Source: CAYUET01 sp964443875 (lineage in GTDB: Bacteria > Auribacterota > JAFGBW01). From it: a stretch of 64,000 nt of DNA. The notes under the pieces were generated by a model that saw nothing but the letters and a program-made list of their open reading frames with translations, searched no databases and was not told the origin of the DNA. Where the stretch lies: the NCBI GenBank assembly GCA_964443875.1, contig CAYUET010000011.1, positions 1 through 64,000 of the forward strand, in the 5' to 3' direction. The translations under genes were made by a program, and so were the position numbers. Positions 45,323 to 55,009 of the stretch are shown here, piece after piece; position 1 is the stretch's first letter, and every line of letters begins with the position of its first letter.

Positions 45323-47428
45323 TTACTTATTTTTTGCTCTTTCAGCATCTCTTGCCTGCTTTTCCTCGATCACCTTTTCCTGGACGTTTCTGGGTGTGGG
45401 AACAAACTTTTCAAATTCCATTGTAAAGTTTGCTTTACCGGCTGTCGCAGAACGCAGAGCGGTTGAATAACCGAACATTTCCGCCAAAGGAACCTGAGCC
45501 GTAATCACAGTTTCATCGCCCTTGGTTGAAGTCCCCAGAATAACACCTCTTCTGGAATAAAGTTCACCAACCACAGGTCCCTGATATTCACTGGGAGTTT
45601 CCGCTTCAACCTTCATAAGAGGTTCAAGAATAACAGGGCTGGAACGGCGCACTGCATCTTTCAGCGCATCTCTGGCGCATATTTTAAACGCCATATCCGA
45701 AGAGTCCACGGGGTGGAACTTCCCGTCCGTAAGATTAATTCCGACTTTCATCAGAGGAAATCCGGCCAGAGGGCCGTTATTCATGGCATCAATAAATCCC
45801 TTTTCGCAGGAAGGAATAAATTCCGCAGGAATATTTCCTCCTTTGACCTGGTTGGTAAAAACATAATTCTGCTCTTCTTTTTCCTCCAGCGGATAAATAT
45901 TTCCGATCACACAGGCATACTGTCCGGCTCCACCGGTCTGCTTCTTGTGGGTATGATCCATTGCGCCTTTGGTCTGAATCGTTTCGCGGTAATTGACCTG
46001 AGGGGCCCCGACGACCACTTCCGCCTTATACTCGCGCTTGATTCTTTCAATATAAATTTCAAGGTGCAATTCACCCATTCCGCTGATAATTGTTTCTGCG
46101 GTTTCTTCATCCGTATGAACACGGAAGGTCGGGTCTTCACGCATAAAGCGGGAAAGGGCCTTGCCGATCTTCATGTTGGATTCATTGTCTTTTCCCTTAA
46201 TAGCCATGGAAATCACGGAATCGGCCACATGCATGCTTTCGCAGAGAACAAGATTATTGGAATCGCTGCAGAAAGTATCACCGGAAGCACATTCCACACC
46301 GATCATGGCAATAATATCCCCTGCGCCTGCAGATTCGATATTATCACGGTCATTGGCATGCATGCGTACAATACGGCCCACACGGATCTGTTTTCCGGTT
46401 CTGGAATTGAAAATGGATTCCCCTTTGGTCAGGGTTCCCTGATAAATACGGGTATAAGTCAATTGTCCGAAAGCTTCTTCAATCAGTTTGAATGCCATGC
46501 ACACTAAAGGTTTTTTGGGATCCGGATCAAGTTCGATCGCTTCGCCGTTCTTTACGACGGTTGCCTTCATCTTATGGCAATCCAGAGGAGAAGGAAGGTA
46601 ATTGATAACCGCATCCATCAGTTTCTGAACCCCTCTGTTTTTAAAGGCAGAACCCAGATAAACAGGGACAAACTGAAGGGAACGTGTTCCGTTGCGGACA
46701 GCTCTGTGAATGGCTTCCTCAGGAACGGGTTTTTCTTCAAGCATAAGTTCCATGACCTGGTCATCATACTGAGAAACCACGTCGAGCATCGCAGCTCTGG
46801 CTTCTTTGCACTGCTCTTCAAATTCAGCAGGGATAGAAGTTTCACGAATGATTTCTCCGTTGTCGCCTTCATTATAGTAAGCCTTCATGGTGATGAGGTC
46901 GATCACCCCCTGAAGCTGATCTTCAAGACCAATGGCCACCTGCATGGCCACAGCATTGAGCTTCAGTTTTTCGCGGATTTCACGAACCACACGGATGGGA
47001 TCTGCTCCAATACGGTCAAGTTTATTAATAAAAGCAAGACGGGGGACATGATAACGCTTCATCTGTCTGTCCACGGTAATGGACTGGGACTGAACGCCGC
47101 CCACACCGCAAAGGACAAGAACAGCACCGTCTAAAACACGAAGCGAGCGCTCCACTTCAACTGTAAAATCCACGTGGCCCGGAGTATCAATCAGGTTCAG
47201 CTTATGGTCTTTCCAGTAAATAGTTGTGGAAGCGGAAGCAATGGTAATTCCCTTTTCCCTTTCCAGGTCCATGTAATCCATGGTGGCCCCGTCGCCTCCG
47301 CCTTTCACCTCTTCAATTTTATGAATCTTTTTGGCATAAAAAAGAAGGCGTTCAGACAAAGTCGTTTTTCCGCTGTCAATATGGGCTGATATCCCGAAGT
47401 TTCTGGTAGATTTTAAGTCGTCAGTCAT
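45323..47428 (-). CDS. fusA: Elongation factor G, spdEFG/mitochondrial-like
   Basis: Ribosomal translocase GTPase of 701 residues. GTPase motifs are AHIDSGKTT (P-loop), DTPGHVDF and NKLD; domains II-V follow in the usual order. The switch region reads VKGGGDGATMDYMDLEREKG and later AVLVLCGVGGVQSQSITVDR and RQMKRY. These features recall mitochondrial EF-G1 and the spdEFG group (spirochaetes, planctomycetes, delta-proteobacteria), rather than canonical bacterial EF-G with HDGAATMDWMEQE. It is not in a str operon with rpsL, rpsG and tuf: a terminator follows and no ribosomal genes adjoin. A separate canonical fusA may exist elsewhere in the genome. Confidence 0.93.
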   Translation of the reverse strand: MTDDLKSTRNFGISAHIDSGKTTLSERLLFYAKKIHKIEEVKGGGDGATMDYMDLEREKGITIASASTTIYWKDHKLNLIDTPGHVDFTVEVERSLRVLDGAVLVLCGVGGVQSQSITVDRQMKRYHVPRLAFINKLDRIGADPIRVVREIREKLKLNAVAMQVAIGLEDQLQGVIDLITMKAYYNEGDNGEIIRETSIPAEFEEQCKEARAAMLDVVSQYDDQVMELMLEEKPVPEEAIHRAVRNGTRSLQFVPVYLGSAFKNRGVQKLMDAVINYLPSPLDCHKMKATVVKNGEAIELDPDPKKPLVCMAFKLIEEAFGQLTYTRIYQGTLTKGESIFNSRTGKQIRVGRIVRMHANDRDNIESAGAGDIIAMIGVECASGDTFCSDSNNLVLCESMHVADSVISMAIKGKDNESNMKIGKALSRFMREDPTFRVHTDEETAETIISGMGELHLEIYIERIKREYKAEVVVGAPQVNYRETIQTKGAMDHTHKKQTGGAGQYACVIGNIYPLEEKEEQNYVFTNQVKGGNIPAEFIPSCEKGFIDAMNNGPLAGFPLMKVGINLTDGKFHPVDSSDMAFKICARDALKDAVRRSSPVILEPLMKVEAETPSEYQGPVVGELYSRRGVILGTSTKGDETVITAQVPLAEMFGYSTALRSATAGKANFTMEFEKFVPTPRNVQEKVIEEKQARDAERAKNK

Positions 47429-47709
47429 ATACGTATTCCATCTTTATAAGTTAACGATTTTTTCAGTAAAGTGGTGTTTAATATAATGCTTTCCAATTTA
47501 TTTCAAGTTAATTTTTTCCTATAATTTCTCCCCGTTCTCATCCTTCTTCCGCCCCCGGCATGCACAGGGCTATTTCACCGATTTCCGTAAGGTTGCAGCT
47601 CCTCCACCCCATCCTTGCTTATTAAGTGCTGAAGATTGATAAGAATTCTTCCAAATCCGGATAAATCAGTTGCAAAGCCCCGAAAACTCAGGTTAAATAG
47701 ATTTCGATC

Positions 47710-48792
47710 ATGAACGTTTCAAATAAAAATGAAATAAAAAAAATTCTCTGGATTTTTTACTGCTATCTCAAACATGGATGGCTTCTCCTGTTAAACATCA
47801 TGATTTTTATTCCGATGAGTGCGGCCATTGGAGTCAGTTTCTGGCAGCTCCATTTTCAAAAGCCTTATTTCATAAATAAATCAGGGACTCAGATTTTTAC
47901 CATTAAAAAAAATGAACCCCTTAAAATCATTTCCTCCAATCTTTTCAAAAGCAGAATCATCAATAATGAACGTTTTTTTACCCGCTGGCTCATCCGTTTT
48001 GGAATGGACAGGAGAGTTCAGCCCGGCTCCTTTTTAATCGAAAAAGACTACACCCTGTGGCAGATCATAAAAAAAATCAGCAATACCTCGGATTTCAACG
48101 ACAGGGTCACTGTCCATGAAGGATTAAGCCTCCGGGAGACTGCCAAACTATTTGCCAGGGCGGGCACGGATGAAAATGATTTTTTAAGCCTCTGCCAGGA
48201 CAAGGACTTTATTGAATCCCTGCACATCGAAGCCGACACCCTGGAAGGGTATCTGTTTCCCGATACCTATAATGTCTTTTACGCCGAAGAGCCTGAAAAA
48301 ATCATCCGCCGGATGGTAAAGCGCTTTGACGAAATCATAACCTCCCTGAATCTGAAAAAATCGGAACTCTACAACAAAAAAGGCCTTAAGGCCGGTCTGA
48401 TTGTTGCCTCTATAGTTGAGAAAGAAAGCTCACATCTGAAAGACCGGCCTAAAGTCGCCTCGGTTTTCTGGAACAGGATCAAAAAAGACTGGAGACTGGA
48501 TTCAGACTGCACGGTCAGGTACGCCCTCAATAAATGGAGCGGGATATTGACCAAAAAGGATCTGGCTTTTGACTCCCCCTATAATACCCGCAAATATAAA
48601 GGACTGCCTCCGGGCCCCATCTGCAGTCCCGGGAAAAATGCACTCAAAGCCGCTTTTTTTCCTGAAGAAACAGATCTCATGTTCTTCATCTATTCGGGAG
48701 AAGATGATGGAAGCTCTTTTTTTCAAAAACGCATCAAAGATCACAACAAAGTTAAAAATAAACTAAAAAACGAAGGCAAACTCAAACCGTGA
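47710..48792 (+). CDS. mltG: Endolytic murein transglycosylase
   Basis: Cuts nascent peptidoglycan strands and sets glycan length. An N-terminal membrane helix (about 22-45) is followed by a LysM-like subdomain. The YceG/MltG core then has EGYLFPDTY, the catalytic Glu in VASIVEKESS (about residue 237), RLDSDCTVRYAL, PYNTR and GLPPGPICSPG. 360 residues is usual. No clear ribosome site precedes the ATG. The next gene starts 64 bases later on the same strand. Confidence 0.93.
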   Translation: MNVSNKNEIKKILWIFYCYLKHGWLLLLNIMIFIPMSAAIGVSFWQLHFQKPYFINKSGTQIFTIKKNEPLKIISSNLFKSRIINNERFFTRWLIRFGMDRRVQPGSFLIEKDYTLWQIIKKISNTSDFNDRVTVHEGLSLRETAKLFARAGTDENDFLSLCQDKDFIESLHIEADTLEGYLFPDTYNVFYAEEPEKIIRRMVKRFDEIITSLNLKKSELYNKKGLKAGLIVASIVEKESSHLKDRPKVASVFWNRIKKDWRLDSDCTVRYALNKWSGILTKKDLAFDSPYNTRKYKGLPPGPICSPGKNALKAAFFPEETDLMFFIYSGEDDGSSFFQKRIKDHNKVKNKLKNEGKLKP

Positions 48793-48856
48793 GCCTTCTG
48801 TCGTTTATTTTAATATATTTGCATTTATACGCTTCATCCGATAAAAGAACAGGACA

Positions 48857-51796
48857 ATGAAAATACTGTCCGGAAAAAATTTTATACTCCTCTTCTTTTT
48901 CCTGGCGCTTACGCTTTCCAGCACAGCTAAGCTGCTTCCCCATTTTTTCGAAAAGATCCCCTATACCCACTATGATAACCATCCTTATTCCCTGAAAACA
49001 AATATCCAGGGAGACCATCTGCAATGGTTTTATCACCTGAATCTTTTTGAAAAGGCTGTGAAGGGTTCTGTTCCCTGGTTTTCAGAGGGCTATCAATTCA
49101 CTACCCCTTATCAGCTGAAATTCATCAACCTTTATTTTCCCCCGCAGGGCCAGCTCGATTATCTTTTCTCCTTCCTGGGCTCCATTGGCGCCTATAATTT
49201 TCTGATTCTCCTTTCCACATTCCTGTCCCTTCTCGGCGGGTATGCCTATTTCAGAACCCTGCAATTAAGTTCCTGGGGGGCCTTGATTTCCGCCCTCATT
49301 TTTACTTTCTTTCCCTACCGCATGTCAGCCCTTTACGGAGGCCATCCAGCAGGCATGTTTATTCCCTATATCCCTTTATTTTTCCTCTTTCTGGAAAAAA
49401 CCCTGGTTTCAAAAAGCCTGATTTCTTCCTTTCTCTGCGGAGCTCTCCTCTTCTGTTTTGCAGCCTCTGAGCCTCATTACCATTATTATCTCGCCCTGCT
49501 TTTACCTCTTTATGTTCTCTATGTGTATATCCGTGAACACCACAATCCTGCGCCGTCTGACGTGAACCGCTCTTTCACTTCCGGGTATCCGGGGGCTTCT
49601 TCACTCTCCTTTAAAGACTGTTTTTTTCTTTTTAATGCCCTGACCGCCCTTTTTTCCTTTCTTCTGATTTTCGGCTTAAGAAGAGCCGAGAGCTCCTTTA
49701 TTCCGATCCTTCTTCTGTCACTTCTGGGAACCGCTGCGGCCTATGGACTTCTTTCCCTTCTGACCTTCCGCATGCTGAACCTTTTGGGTTCAGACGTTCA
49801 GGTTTCCCAGGTTCTGAAAAAAATGCAGGGGCTCTGCCTGCCCTTCTATCTTTATGTTCTTCAGCTCTTCAGAGACACCCCCCACCTGGGAACATTGATC
49901 TTTGCTCTCTTTGTCCTGGCTTTCCTCCTGCAGATCCTTATTCCTGTTCTGCTCCTTCATTACAAAGTCATGCTCCGGCAAAGCATTCAGCACCTCACTC
50001 ATTTTTCAAAATTTATCGCCAGACGCCTGTTCATCCTTCTCCCTTTCATCGTATGGCTCGCTCTCTCTGTTTTGTACGGCTTTCATATCAAAAATAATTC
50101 CCTGGATACCTCTACTGTCAGCAAGGGAAGGTCCTTATCGGAAATCAGACTTTTTTCCCCTTCTTTGCAGGATTTGGCGATCCCCCTTCACCCTGTTGCC
50201 TCTAAATTTGTGCATCATGGTTTTACGGCTTATTTTCTCGGTTTCCTGGGCCTTTATCTTTTTATCAGAAAAAAATCCCGGAGCTCCCACCCCCNNNNNN
50301 NNNNCTTTCTCTTTTCCTTCATCACCAGCTTTGGACCCAATGTAAGCATTCCTCCGTTTTTTGAACTCGCCCGGAAATACATCCCCTATTTCGGCTATAT
50401 CCGCAGCCCCATTAAAATCATAGTCTTTTCCGGCTTAGCACTGGCCATCCTCTGCGGTTATGCCCTGACCTCTATCCGAAACCTGCCACTGAAAATAATT
50501 CTGTTTTTATGCACCCTTGCAGAATTCCTTTACATTCAGCACCCCTATGGACTCTGTACCCTGGATAAAAAAAACTCCATACTTCAGGAACTTAAATCCG
50601 ATAAGGGGAAAGGGGTTATTCTCTATCTTCCTTTATGGCCGGGCAACAGCAGCTGGGAATCGCTTTATCAATTTTATTCCTTAACCACGGAACGCCTCAT
50701 GATCAACGGTTATCAGCCTGCAGTTTCCAGAAAGTATATCACAGAGGTTGCCGATGCCCTCTACAGCCTGAACCTGGGGATTCTCTCGGAATCTCAATAT
50801 CATTTATTACAGAAGCTTAAAGTTACGGATATTGTTTTTCACAAAGAGGCTTTTCCCAAAAAAATCAGCCCCTTTCCGCATTCCTTTACCACCTCCAATC
50901 TCCTGAACTCCCCCTACCTGACGCTCCTCCGTTATGACGCCCCCCTGTACCACTTTAAATTAAATGACTCCCCCCTTTCATCTCCCCCATCTGCTTATTC
51001 CTCCGCTTACGGAGTTATTCTGGAAGGAGAATCTTTTCTGGGAACCTCTGCTTCTGCCCTTAAAGATCCGGGAGCTTCATCGGCTGCGGTTCTGTACCTT
51101 TCACCGAATCAAAATATGAGCGTCTCTCTTGAAAGATTTTTTCCGGCAGGACAGTACCAGTTATTCTGTTCAGGAAAAATCCCCCTGAACAGTGAAGATA
51201 ACTCTCTACAGCTAAGAATAAAAGAAGGTGGAAAACAAAACCTTATTGATTTAACTCACGCCTCACTGAAAAAACCTGTAACCTTCACACTCTCTCAGTC
51301 TTCTTTTGTCTGCTTTGAACTCTTTAATAATACCTGCCACCCTCTTGAACTGGACTACCTCTATATTCTCTTTGATTCTGAAAAAGATCCCTTATTATCG
51401 TTCTCGCTGACGGACGGTTATTATATGGGAGAATTGAATTCCGGGCAGCCCGTGAAGGTATTGGAAACAGATTCCAGTCTTTATGGACAGGGCTCTGCCT
51501 TTTCCGGCCCAAACCGGCTGTTTGAGGCTGGAAACTACGAGGTCCATTTTCAACTGAAGGGCTCCTTTGAAAAATCAGAAAAGCCTGTTGTATTGCTTCA
51601 GATCACGGATTCAAGCGGAACGGTTATTCTGAAAGAAAAGAAGCTCTTTGCCGAAAGCCTCAACCACAAAGAATTTCAAACCATTCCCCTCCCCTTCACG
51701 ATTGCCTCCCCGCAAATCATTAATTTTAATATCCTGTATCAGGGAACAGGAAAACTCTTTTCAAGGGATTTTTCTTTTGTCAGGAAAGATTCCTGA
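48857..51796 (+). CDS. Giant polytopic membrane protein with C-terminal beta domains
   Basis: An open frame of 979 codons interrupted by ten undetermined bases at 50295-50304. The first 550 residues hold about a dozen hydrophobic helices with an acidic loop (NIQGDHLQWFYHL) after the first one. This is a layout seen in YfhO/GT-C-type membrane glycosyltransferases. The last 350 residues are soluble and rich in beta strands, with two similar segments (around EGESFLGTSASAL and the later FEAGNYEVHFQLKG) that resemble carbohydrate-binding jelly rolls. The same frame stays open on both sides of the gap, supporting one gene. The 3' end overlaps the convergent ABC exporter gene by 58 bases. A role in surface glycans is an inference. 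Confidence 0.55.
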   Translation: MKILSGKNFILLFFFLALTLSSTAKLLPHFFEKIPYTHYDNHPYSLKTNIQGDHLQWFYHLNLFEKAVKGSVPWFSEGYQFTTPYQLKFINLYFPPQGQLDYLFSFLGSIGAYNFLILLSTFLSLLGGYAYFRTLQLSSWGALISALIFTFFPYRMSALYGGHPAGMFIPYIPLFFLFLEKTLVSKSLISSFLCGALLFCFAASEPHYHYYLALLLPLYVLYVYIREHHNPAPSDVNRSFTSGYPGASSLSFKDCFFLFNALTALFSFLLIFGLRRAESSFIPILLLSLLGTAAAYGLLSLLTFRMLNLLGSDVQVSQVLKKMQGLCLPFYLYVLQLFRDTPHLGTLIFALFVLAFLLQILIPVLLLHYKVMLRQSIQHLTHFSKFIARRLFILLPFIVWLALSVLYGFHIKNNSLDTSTVSKGRSLSEIRLFSPSLQDLAIPLHPVASKFVHHGFTAYFLGFLGLYLFIRKKSRSSHPXXXXFLFSFITSFGPNVSIPPFFELARKYIPYFGYIRSPIKIIVFSGLALAILCGYALTSIRNLPLKIILFLCTLAEFLYIQHPYGLCTLDKKNSILQELKSDKGKGVILYLPLWPGNSSWESLYQFYSLTTERLMINGYQPAVSRKYITEVADALYSLNLGILSESQYHLLQKLKVTDIVFHKEAFPKKISPFPHSFTTSNLLNSPYLTLLRYDAPLYHFKLNDSPLSSPPSAYSSAYGVILEGESFLGTSASALKDPGASSAAVLYLSPNQNMSVSLERFFPAGQYQLFCSGKIPLNSEDNSLQLRIKEGGKQNLIDLTHASLKKPVTFTLSQSSFVCFELFNNTCHPLELDYLYILFDSEKDPLLSFSLTDGYYMGELNSGQPVKVLETDSSLYGQGSAFSGPNRLFEAGNYEVHFQLKGSFEKSEKPVVLLQITDSSGTVILKEKKLFAESLNHKEFQTIPLPFTIASPQIINFNILYQGTGKLFSRDFSFVRKDS
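50295..50304. other. Assembly gap of ten N
   Basis: Ten undetermined bases lie inside the giant membrane protein gene, directly after a run of Cs. The true length of the gap is unknown, so the gene's length and frame across it are provisional. Confidence 0.99.
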
Positions 51797-53529
51797 CCTT
51801 TTAAAAAGGGAAGAGAAAATAGTCTGAACAGATGCTGATAAAGCCCGGATTCATTTATCAATTCTTCATGGGTTCCGCTTTCTTTTATTTTTCCCTCATC
51901 CATCAGATAGATCCGGTCAACATAAGGGGCATAATTCAATTGATGGGTGATGCCTATCACAGTACGCGAATCCTCCCTGGTTATAAAATAATCCGTCATC
52001 TGCCCTGCGGCGACCAGATCCTGGCTGGATAAAGGTTCATCAAAGAGATAAAGGGGAACTTTTTTTAATTTGGCCCGTATCAGGCTGATTCTCTGCTGTT
52101 CCCCCAAGGACAGGCCATTCCCTTTTTTGAGCATTCCCGGAGAACGTGAAGAAAGCTGATTCAGATGATAACGGTTCAGAATGCTTTCAAGTTCCCGTGA
52201 GGAATATTTTTTGGAGGGATCAATATTGATTCTTAAACTGCCCTGAAAAACATGTTTATCCTGTTCAATGACAGAAAGTATTTTTGAAAGCTGCGAATAA
52301 CTCCACTCTTTCAGATTCTTTCCATAGATATAAATTTCCCCCTCATATGCGGAATAATATTTTACCAGAAGGCGTATGAGAGTCGATTTCCCGGCCCCAT
52401 TAAGGCCGACAATAAGAACCCTTTCCCCTTTTCCTATTGAAAGAGAAATATTATTCAGCAGGACGGTTCCATTTAAGGAAAACGTGAGATTCCGGATTTC
52501 CACAGCCAGATTTTTTTTATCGGAATGAGTACGGTTTTGATCTGAACCAGTGCACCCCGAAGGAAGATAACGGTTCATTTCCATTTCAAAGGACTTAATG
52601 CGCTCGTAAACCGCAGCGCCGGACTGAAAAAAAGTCAGGGAAGCCGAAATCTGCATTAAAGGCTGAAAAAAGCTCTGCAGGAGAATATAAAACGCCAGAA
52701 GATCTCCAAGGGAAAGGATTTCCACGATGGCAAACCAGGCGCCTGTTCCGAGAGTAAGTGTAAAGGAAAACATCAGACATATAAACATGAGAGACATGAA
52801 AAGACTCTGGGATATTTTCTGATCCGTATTGCTCCTGTTGATGGCATAGCTCAGACGTTTATGTCTGGATAAAACAAACGACTCAAGATTGTTGATCTGA
52901 AAAATCGAAAGCTTGTTCAGGGTTTCACTGAAAAAGGAATGTAATCCGGCCACACTTTCCTGTAATGCCTTTGTCTTTTGCTTGTTTGCCCTGTGAAGTA
53001 TCATGAAAAAAAATACGAAAAAAGGGACCCCTGAAAAGGCGGCAAGAGTCAGTTTCCACTGAATAATCAAAAGTCCGGCGAACAAAGCGGCAAGCATTAA
53101 AACAGAGGCAATCCCCTGAACCACCCCCTGTTGTACGGTTTCAAAAATTTTCTGAAAATCATTTACAAAAAGAGAGGTTATTTCCTGGGATTTCTGATGA
53201 GAAACCATTCCGGCGGGGATGGTTACTATTTTTCTGAAAAGATCTGTCCTTAAGCGTGTTACAACGCCATTTGCAAGGAAGGAAGCATATTTTTCCTGAT
53301 AATAATGGCACACTCCCCTGAAAACAACCGAGCAAAGAACGAAGCCGATAAAGACGAGAATCATTTCCGGCTCTTTTTTCGGGACAACTTCATTCCATAA
53401 AAATTTCACGCTGAAAGGAAACACCAGACCCAATACGGAAGACAAAAGGGCCAGAAACGTAATCGGCCCGGATAACCGCAGATCCGGAAACAATAATTTT
53501 ATGAACTTAAGATAATTTTTCATATTCAT
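51739..53529 (-). CDS. ABC transporter, fused permease-ATPase (peptide exporter type)
   Basis: A 596-residue half-transporter. Six membrane helices fill residues 20-310. The ATPase domain follows with Walker A GLNGAGKST (375-383), the signature LSLGEQQR (473-480), where LSGGQ has become LSLGE, and Walker B LYLFDEP (493-499). This layout is that of exporters such as bacteriocin and lipid flippases. There is no N-terminal C39 peptidase domain, so leader removal would need another enzyme. It overlaps the radical SAM gene by 23 bases and closes the cluster, so it very probably exports the modified peptide. The 3' end runs 58 bases into the convergent gene. Confidence 0.9.
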   Translation of the reverse strand: MNMKNYLKFIKLLFPDLRLSGPITFLALLSSVLGLVFPFSVKFLWNEVVPKKEPEMILVFIGFVLCSVVFRGVCHYYQEKYASFLANGVVTRLRTDLFRKIVTIPAGMVSHQKSQEITSLFVNDFQKIFETVQQGVVQGIASVLMLAALFAGLLIIQWKLTLAAFSGVPFFVFFFMILHRANKQKTKALQESVAGLHSFFSETLNKLSIFQINNLESFVLSRHKRLSYAINRSNTDQKISQSLFMSLMFICLMFSFTLTLGTGAWFAIVEILSLGDLLAFYILLQSFFQPLMQISASLTFFQSGAAVYERIKSFEMEMNRYLPSGCTGSDQNRTHSDKKNLAVEIRNLTFSLNGTVLLNNISLSIGKGERVLIVGLNGAGKSTLIRLLVKYYSAYEGEIYIYGKNLKEWSYSQLSKILSVIEQDKHVFQGSLRINIDPSKKYSSRELESILNRYHLNQLSSRSPGMLKKGNGLSLGEQQRISLIRAKLKKVPLYLFDEPLSSQDLVAAGQMTDYFITREDSRTVIGITHQLNYAPYVDRIYLMDEGKIKESGTHEELINESGLYQHLFRLFSLPFLKGQESFLTKEKSLEKSFPVP

Positions 53530-54811
53530 CTTTTAAGGATTCAGGAAGAAATGTTTCAAAAATTTTTCTGGGGCACACCGTACTGAAAAGATCATTGTTT
53601 TCCAGGTACGCATTATAATAGCATCCTCCCTGACATAAAGGCAGATACGTACAGGGATAACACTTTTTCCACTGAGGATTGTCCAATACCTTCTGATTAA
53701 AAGCATTAAACTCCTCGCCGTAAACACTTCCCACACAAAATTTACTTATCCCAACGCTTACAGGGCATTTATAAATAGCTCCGTCCGGGGCAACAGTAAT
53801 AAAACTCTTCTCCAGTTTAAAAGGACACTTCTGCATGCCGAACCGGCTTTTGCTGTCTTTGAAATTATTTTTCTTCATGGCGTCCCTGATCCGGAGATAA
53901 TTCTGATAAAAACTTTTTTCCGAAGGGGCGTAACAGTGTTCATGAGTACTGCAATTCTGATGATTATCCATCACATTACCGAAAGTCATGGAATGAATCC
54001 GCTCTTTGACCGGATGTTTCCCAAGATAATCAATAAGCTCAATAATTCCGGGAAAATTTGAATCCGTGATATTCCCGCTTATTAAAATTTTCACGCCCTC
54101 TGTCTGACGAACGATATTGTCCATGATCGTGGAAAAAGTACCCTGCCCCCCCTTTAAGGGACGGGTTCTGTTATGCCATTCTTCGGTCCCATCCAAAGTA
54201 ATCCTGTAAAAATCCAATCCCAGTTTTTTAAGGGCATCCGTATCCTTTTTCCGGATCAAAAATCCGTTGGTGACAATTCCGAATTTAAAATTTATTTTTT
54301 CTTGTTCAGAAAAATCCTTTAAATTTGTTGCGATATTAAAAATACTCTGTTTATTGAGTAAGGGTTCTCCTCCGTAAAAAAACAAATGAATGGTTTCTGA
54401 TCGATTTTTCCGGGCCTCGCTTCGGATCCAGCGGCACAAACTCCGGGCTGTATAAGCGGACATATCCCTCAAAGAAGGAGATGTTTTTTTTTCAAAACAG
54501 TAAAGACAGTCAAAGTTGCATTGAAAAGTGGTTAAAACCGTTATCGTCAGGTGCTTCTTGTCATAACAAAGATCCTTGAACCAATTTTCCAGAATCTGCA
54601 TTTCATCCGCATGATCCGGAACACAAAACCCATCCTCCAGTAACGCCGAAAAATCAGTCTCTTCAAGGGAAAGTCTTTCCCCTGAACGGACCAATAAATC
54701 GGATAAGGTATTTTCAAAAATCCCCATGGCCTGAGTTCTTGTGTTGTAAATCAGGGATTCCCCTGGAGAAGGGAAACCGGGAATTCTTAAATTATAGACG
54801 GAAGATTTCAT
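53507..54811 (-). CDS. Radical SAM/SPASM peptide maturase
   Basis: A 434-residue enzyme of the family that modifies ribosomal peptides. The N-terminal 85 residues may form a peptide-recognition domain. The radical SAM site is CNFDCLYC (Cys98, 102, 105), and FFYGGEP (144-150) is the SAM-binding motif. The C-terminal SPASM region has Cys329, 349, 359, 384, 387, 393, 397 and 413, enough for two auxiliary [4Fe-4S] clusters. SPASM maturases commonly make thioether, carbon-carbon or related crosslinks. The gene lies 90 bases after a 35-residue Cys-rich peptide gene and overlaps the exporter gene. That arrangement makes the peptide its likely substrate. Which bond it forms cannot be read from the sequence. 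Confidence 0.92.
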   Translation of the reverse strand: MKSSVYNLRIPGFPSPGESLIYNTRTQAMGIFENTLSDLLVRSGERLSLEETDFSALLEDGFCVPDHADEMQILENWFKDLCYDKKHLTITVLTTFQCNFDCLYCFEKKTSPSLRDMSAYTARSLCRWIRSEARKNRSETIHLFFYGGEPLLNKQSIFNIATNLKDFSEQEKINFKFGIVTNGFLIRKKDTDALKKLGLDFYRITLDGTEEWHNRTRPLKGGQGTFSTIMDNIVRQTEGVKILISGNITDSNFPGIIELIDYLGKHPVKERIHSMTFGNVMDNHQNCSTHEHCYAPSEKSFYQNYLRIRDAMKKNNFKDSKSRFGMQKCPFKLEKSFITVAPDGAIYKCPVSVGISKFCVGSVYGEEFNAFNQKVLDNPQWKKCYPCTYLPLCQGGCYYNAYLENNDLFSTVCPRKIFETFLPESLKDEYEKLS

Positions 54812-54849
54812 GCCCCTCCCAAAGATATTTGGATGAAAAAAACAGGTTC

Positions 54850-54889
54850 AAAAAACTAAACCGATGACATTTTTATATGCCACCGGTTT
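54850..54889 (-). terminator. Terminator/attenuator hairpin between peptide and maturase genes
   Basis: On the minus strand a 13-bp stem (arms 54877-54889 and 54858-54870, two G-U pairs, six-base loop) is followed by AG and six Us at 54855-54850. It lies 12 bases after the peptide stop and 40 bases before the maturase start. A leaky terminator at this place would give far more peptide mRNA than enzyme mRNA, as is usual in RiPP operons. Confidence 0.78.
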
Positions 54890-54901
54890 ATTGCGAAGGA
54901 G

Positions 54902-55009
54902 TTAAGCTTCCGGAGCCGGGAAAAAATCTACAGGAAGACACAAACAGCAGGGACTGGAAGTAACATTAACAGAATTTCTGACTCCCTTCTTAATTATCCT
55001 GTATTTCAT
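54902..55009 (-). CDS. Short Cys-rich peptide, putative RiPP precursor
   Basis: A 35-codon gene, too short for ordinary gene finding. It begins ATG-AAA-TAC after the ribosome site GGAGAG, five bases upstream, and overlaps the 3' end of the binding-protein gene by 20 bases in another frame. The N-terminal half is basic and leader-like (MKYRIIKKGVRNS). The second half holds SSPCCLCLPVDFF and ends in PAPEA. The three cysteines form a CCxC group. No double-glycine site is seen. A terminator-like hairpin, a SPASM maturase and an exporter follow. The evidence that it is a real gene is start, ribosome site, position and composition; there is no comparison with relatives. I know no named family with this core. 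Confidence 0.7.
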   Translation of the reverse strand: MKYRIIKKGVRNSVNVTSSPCCLCLPVDFFPAPEA

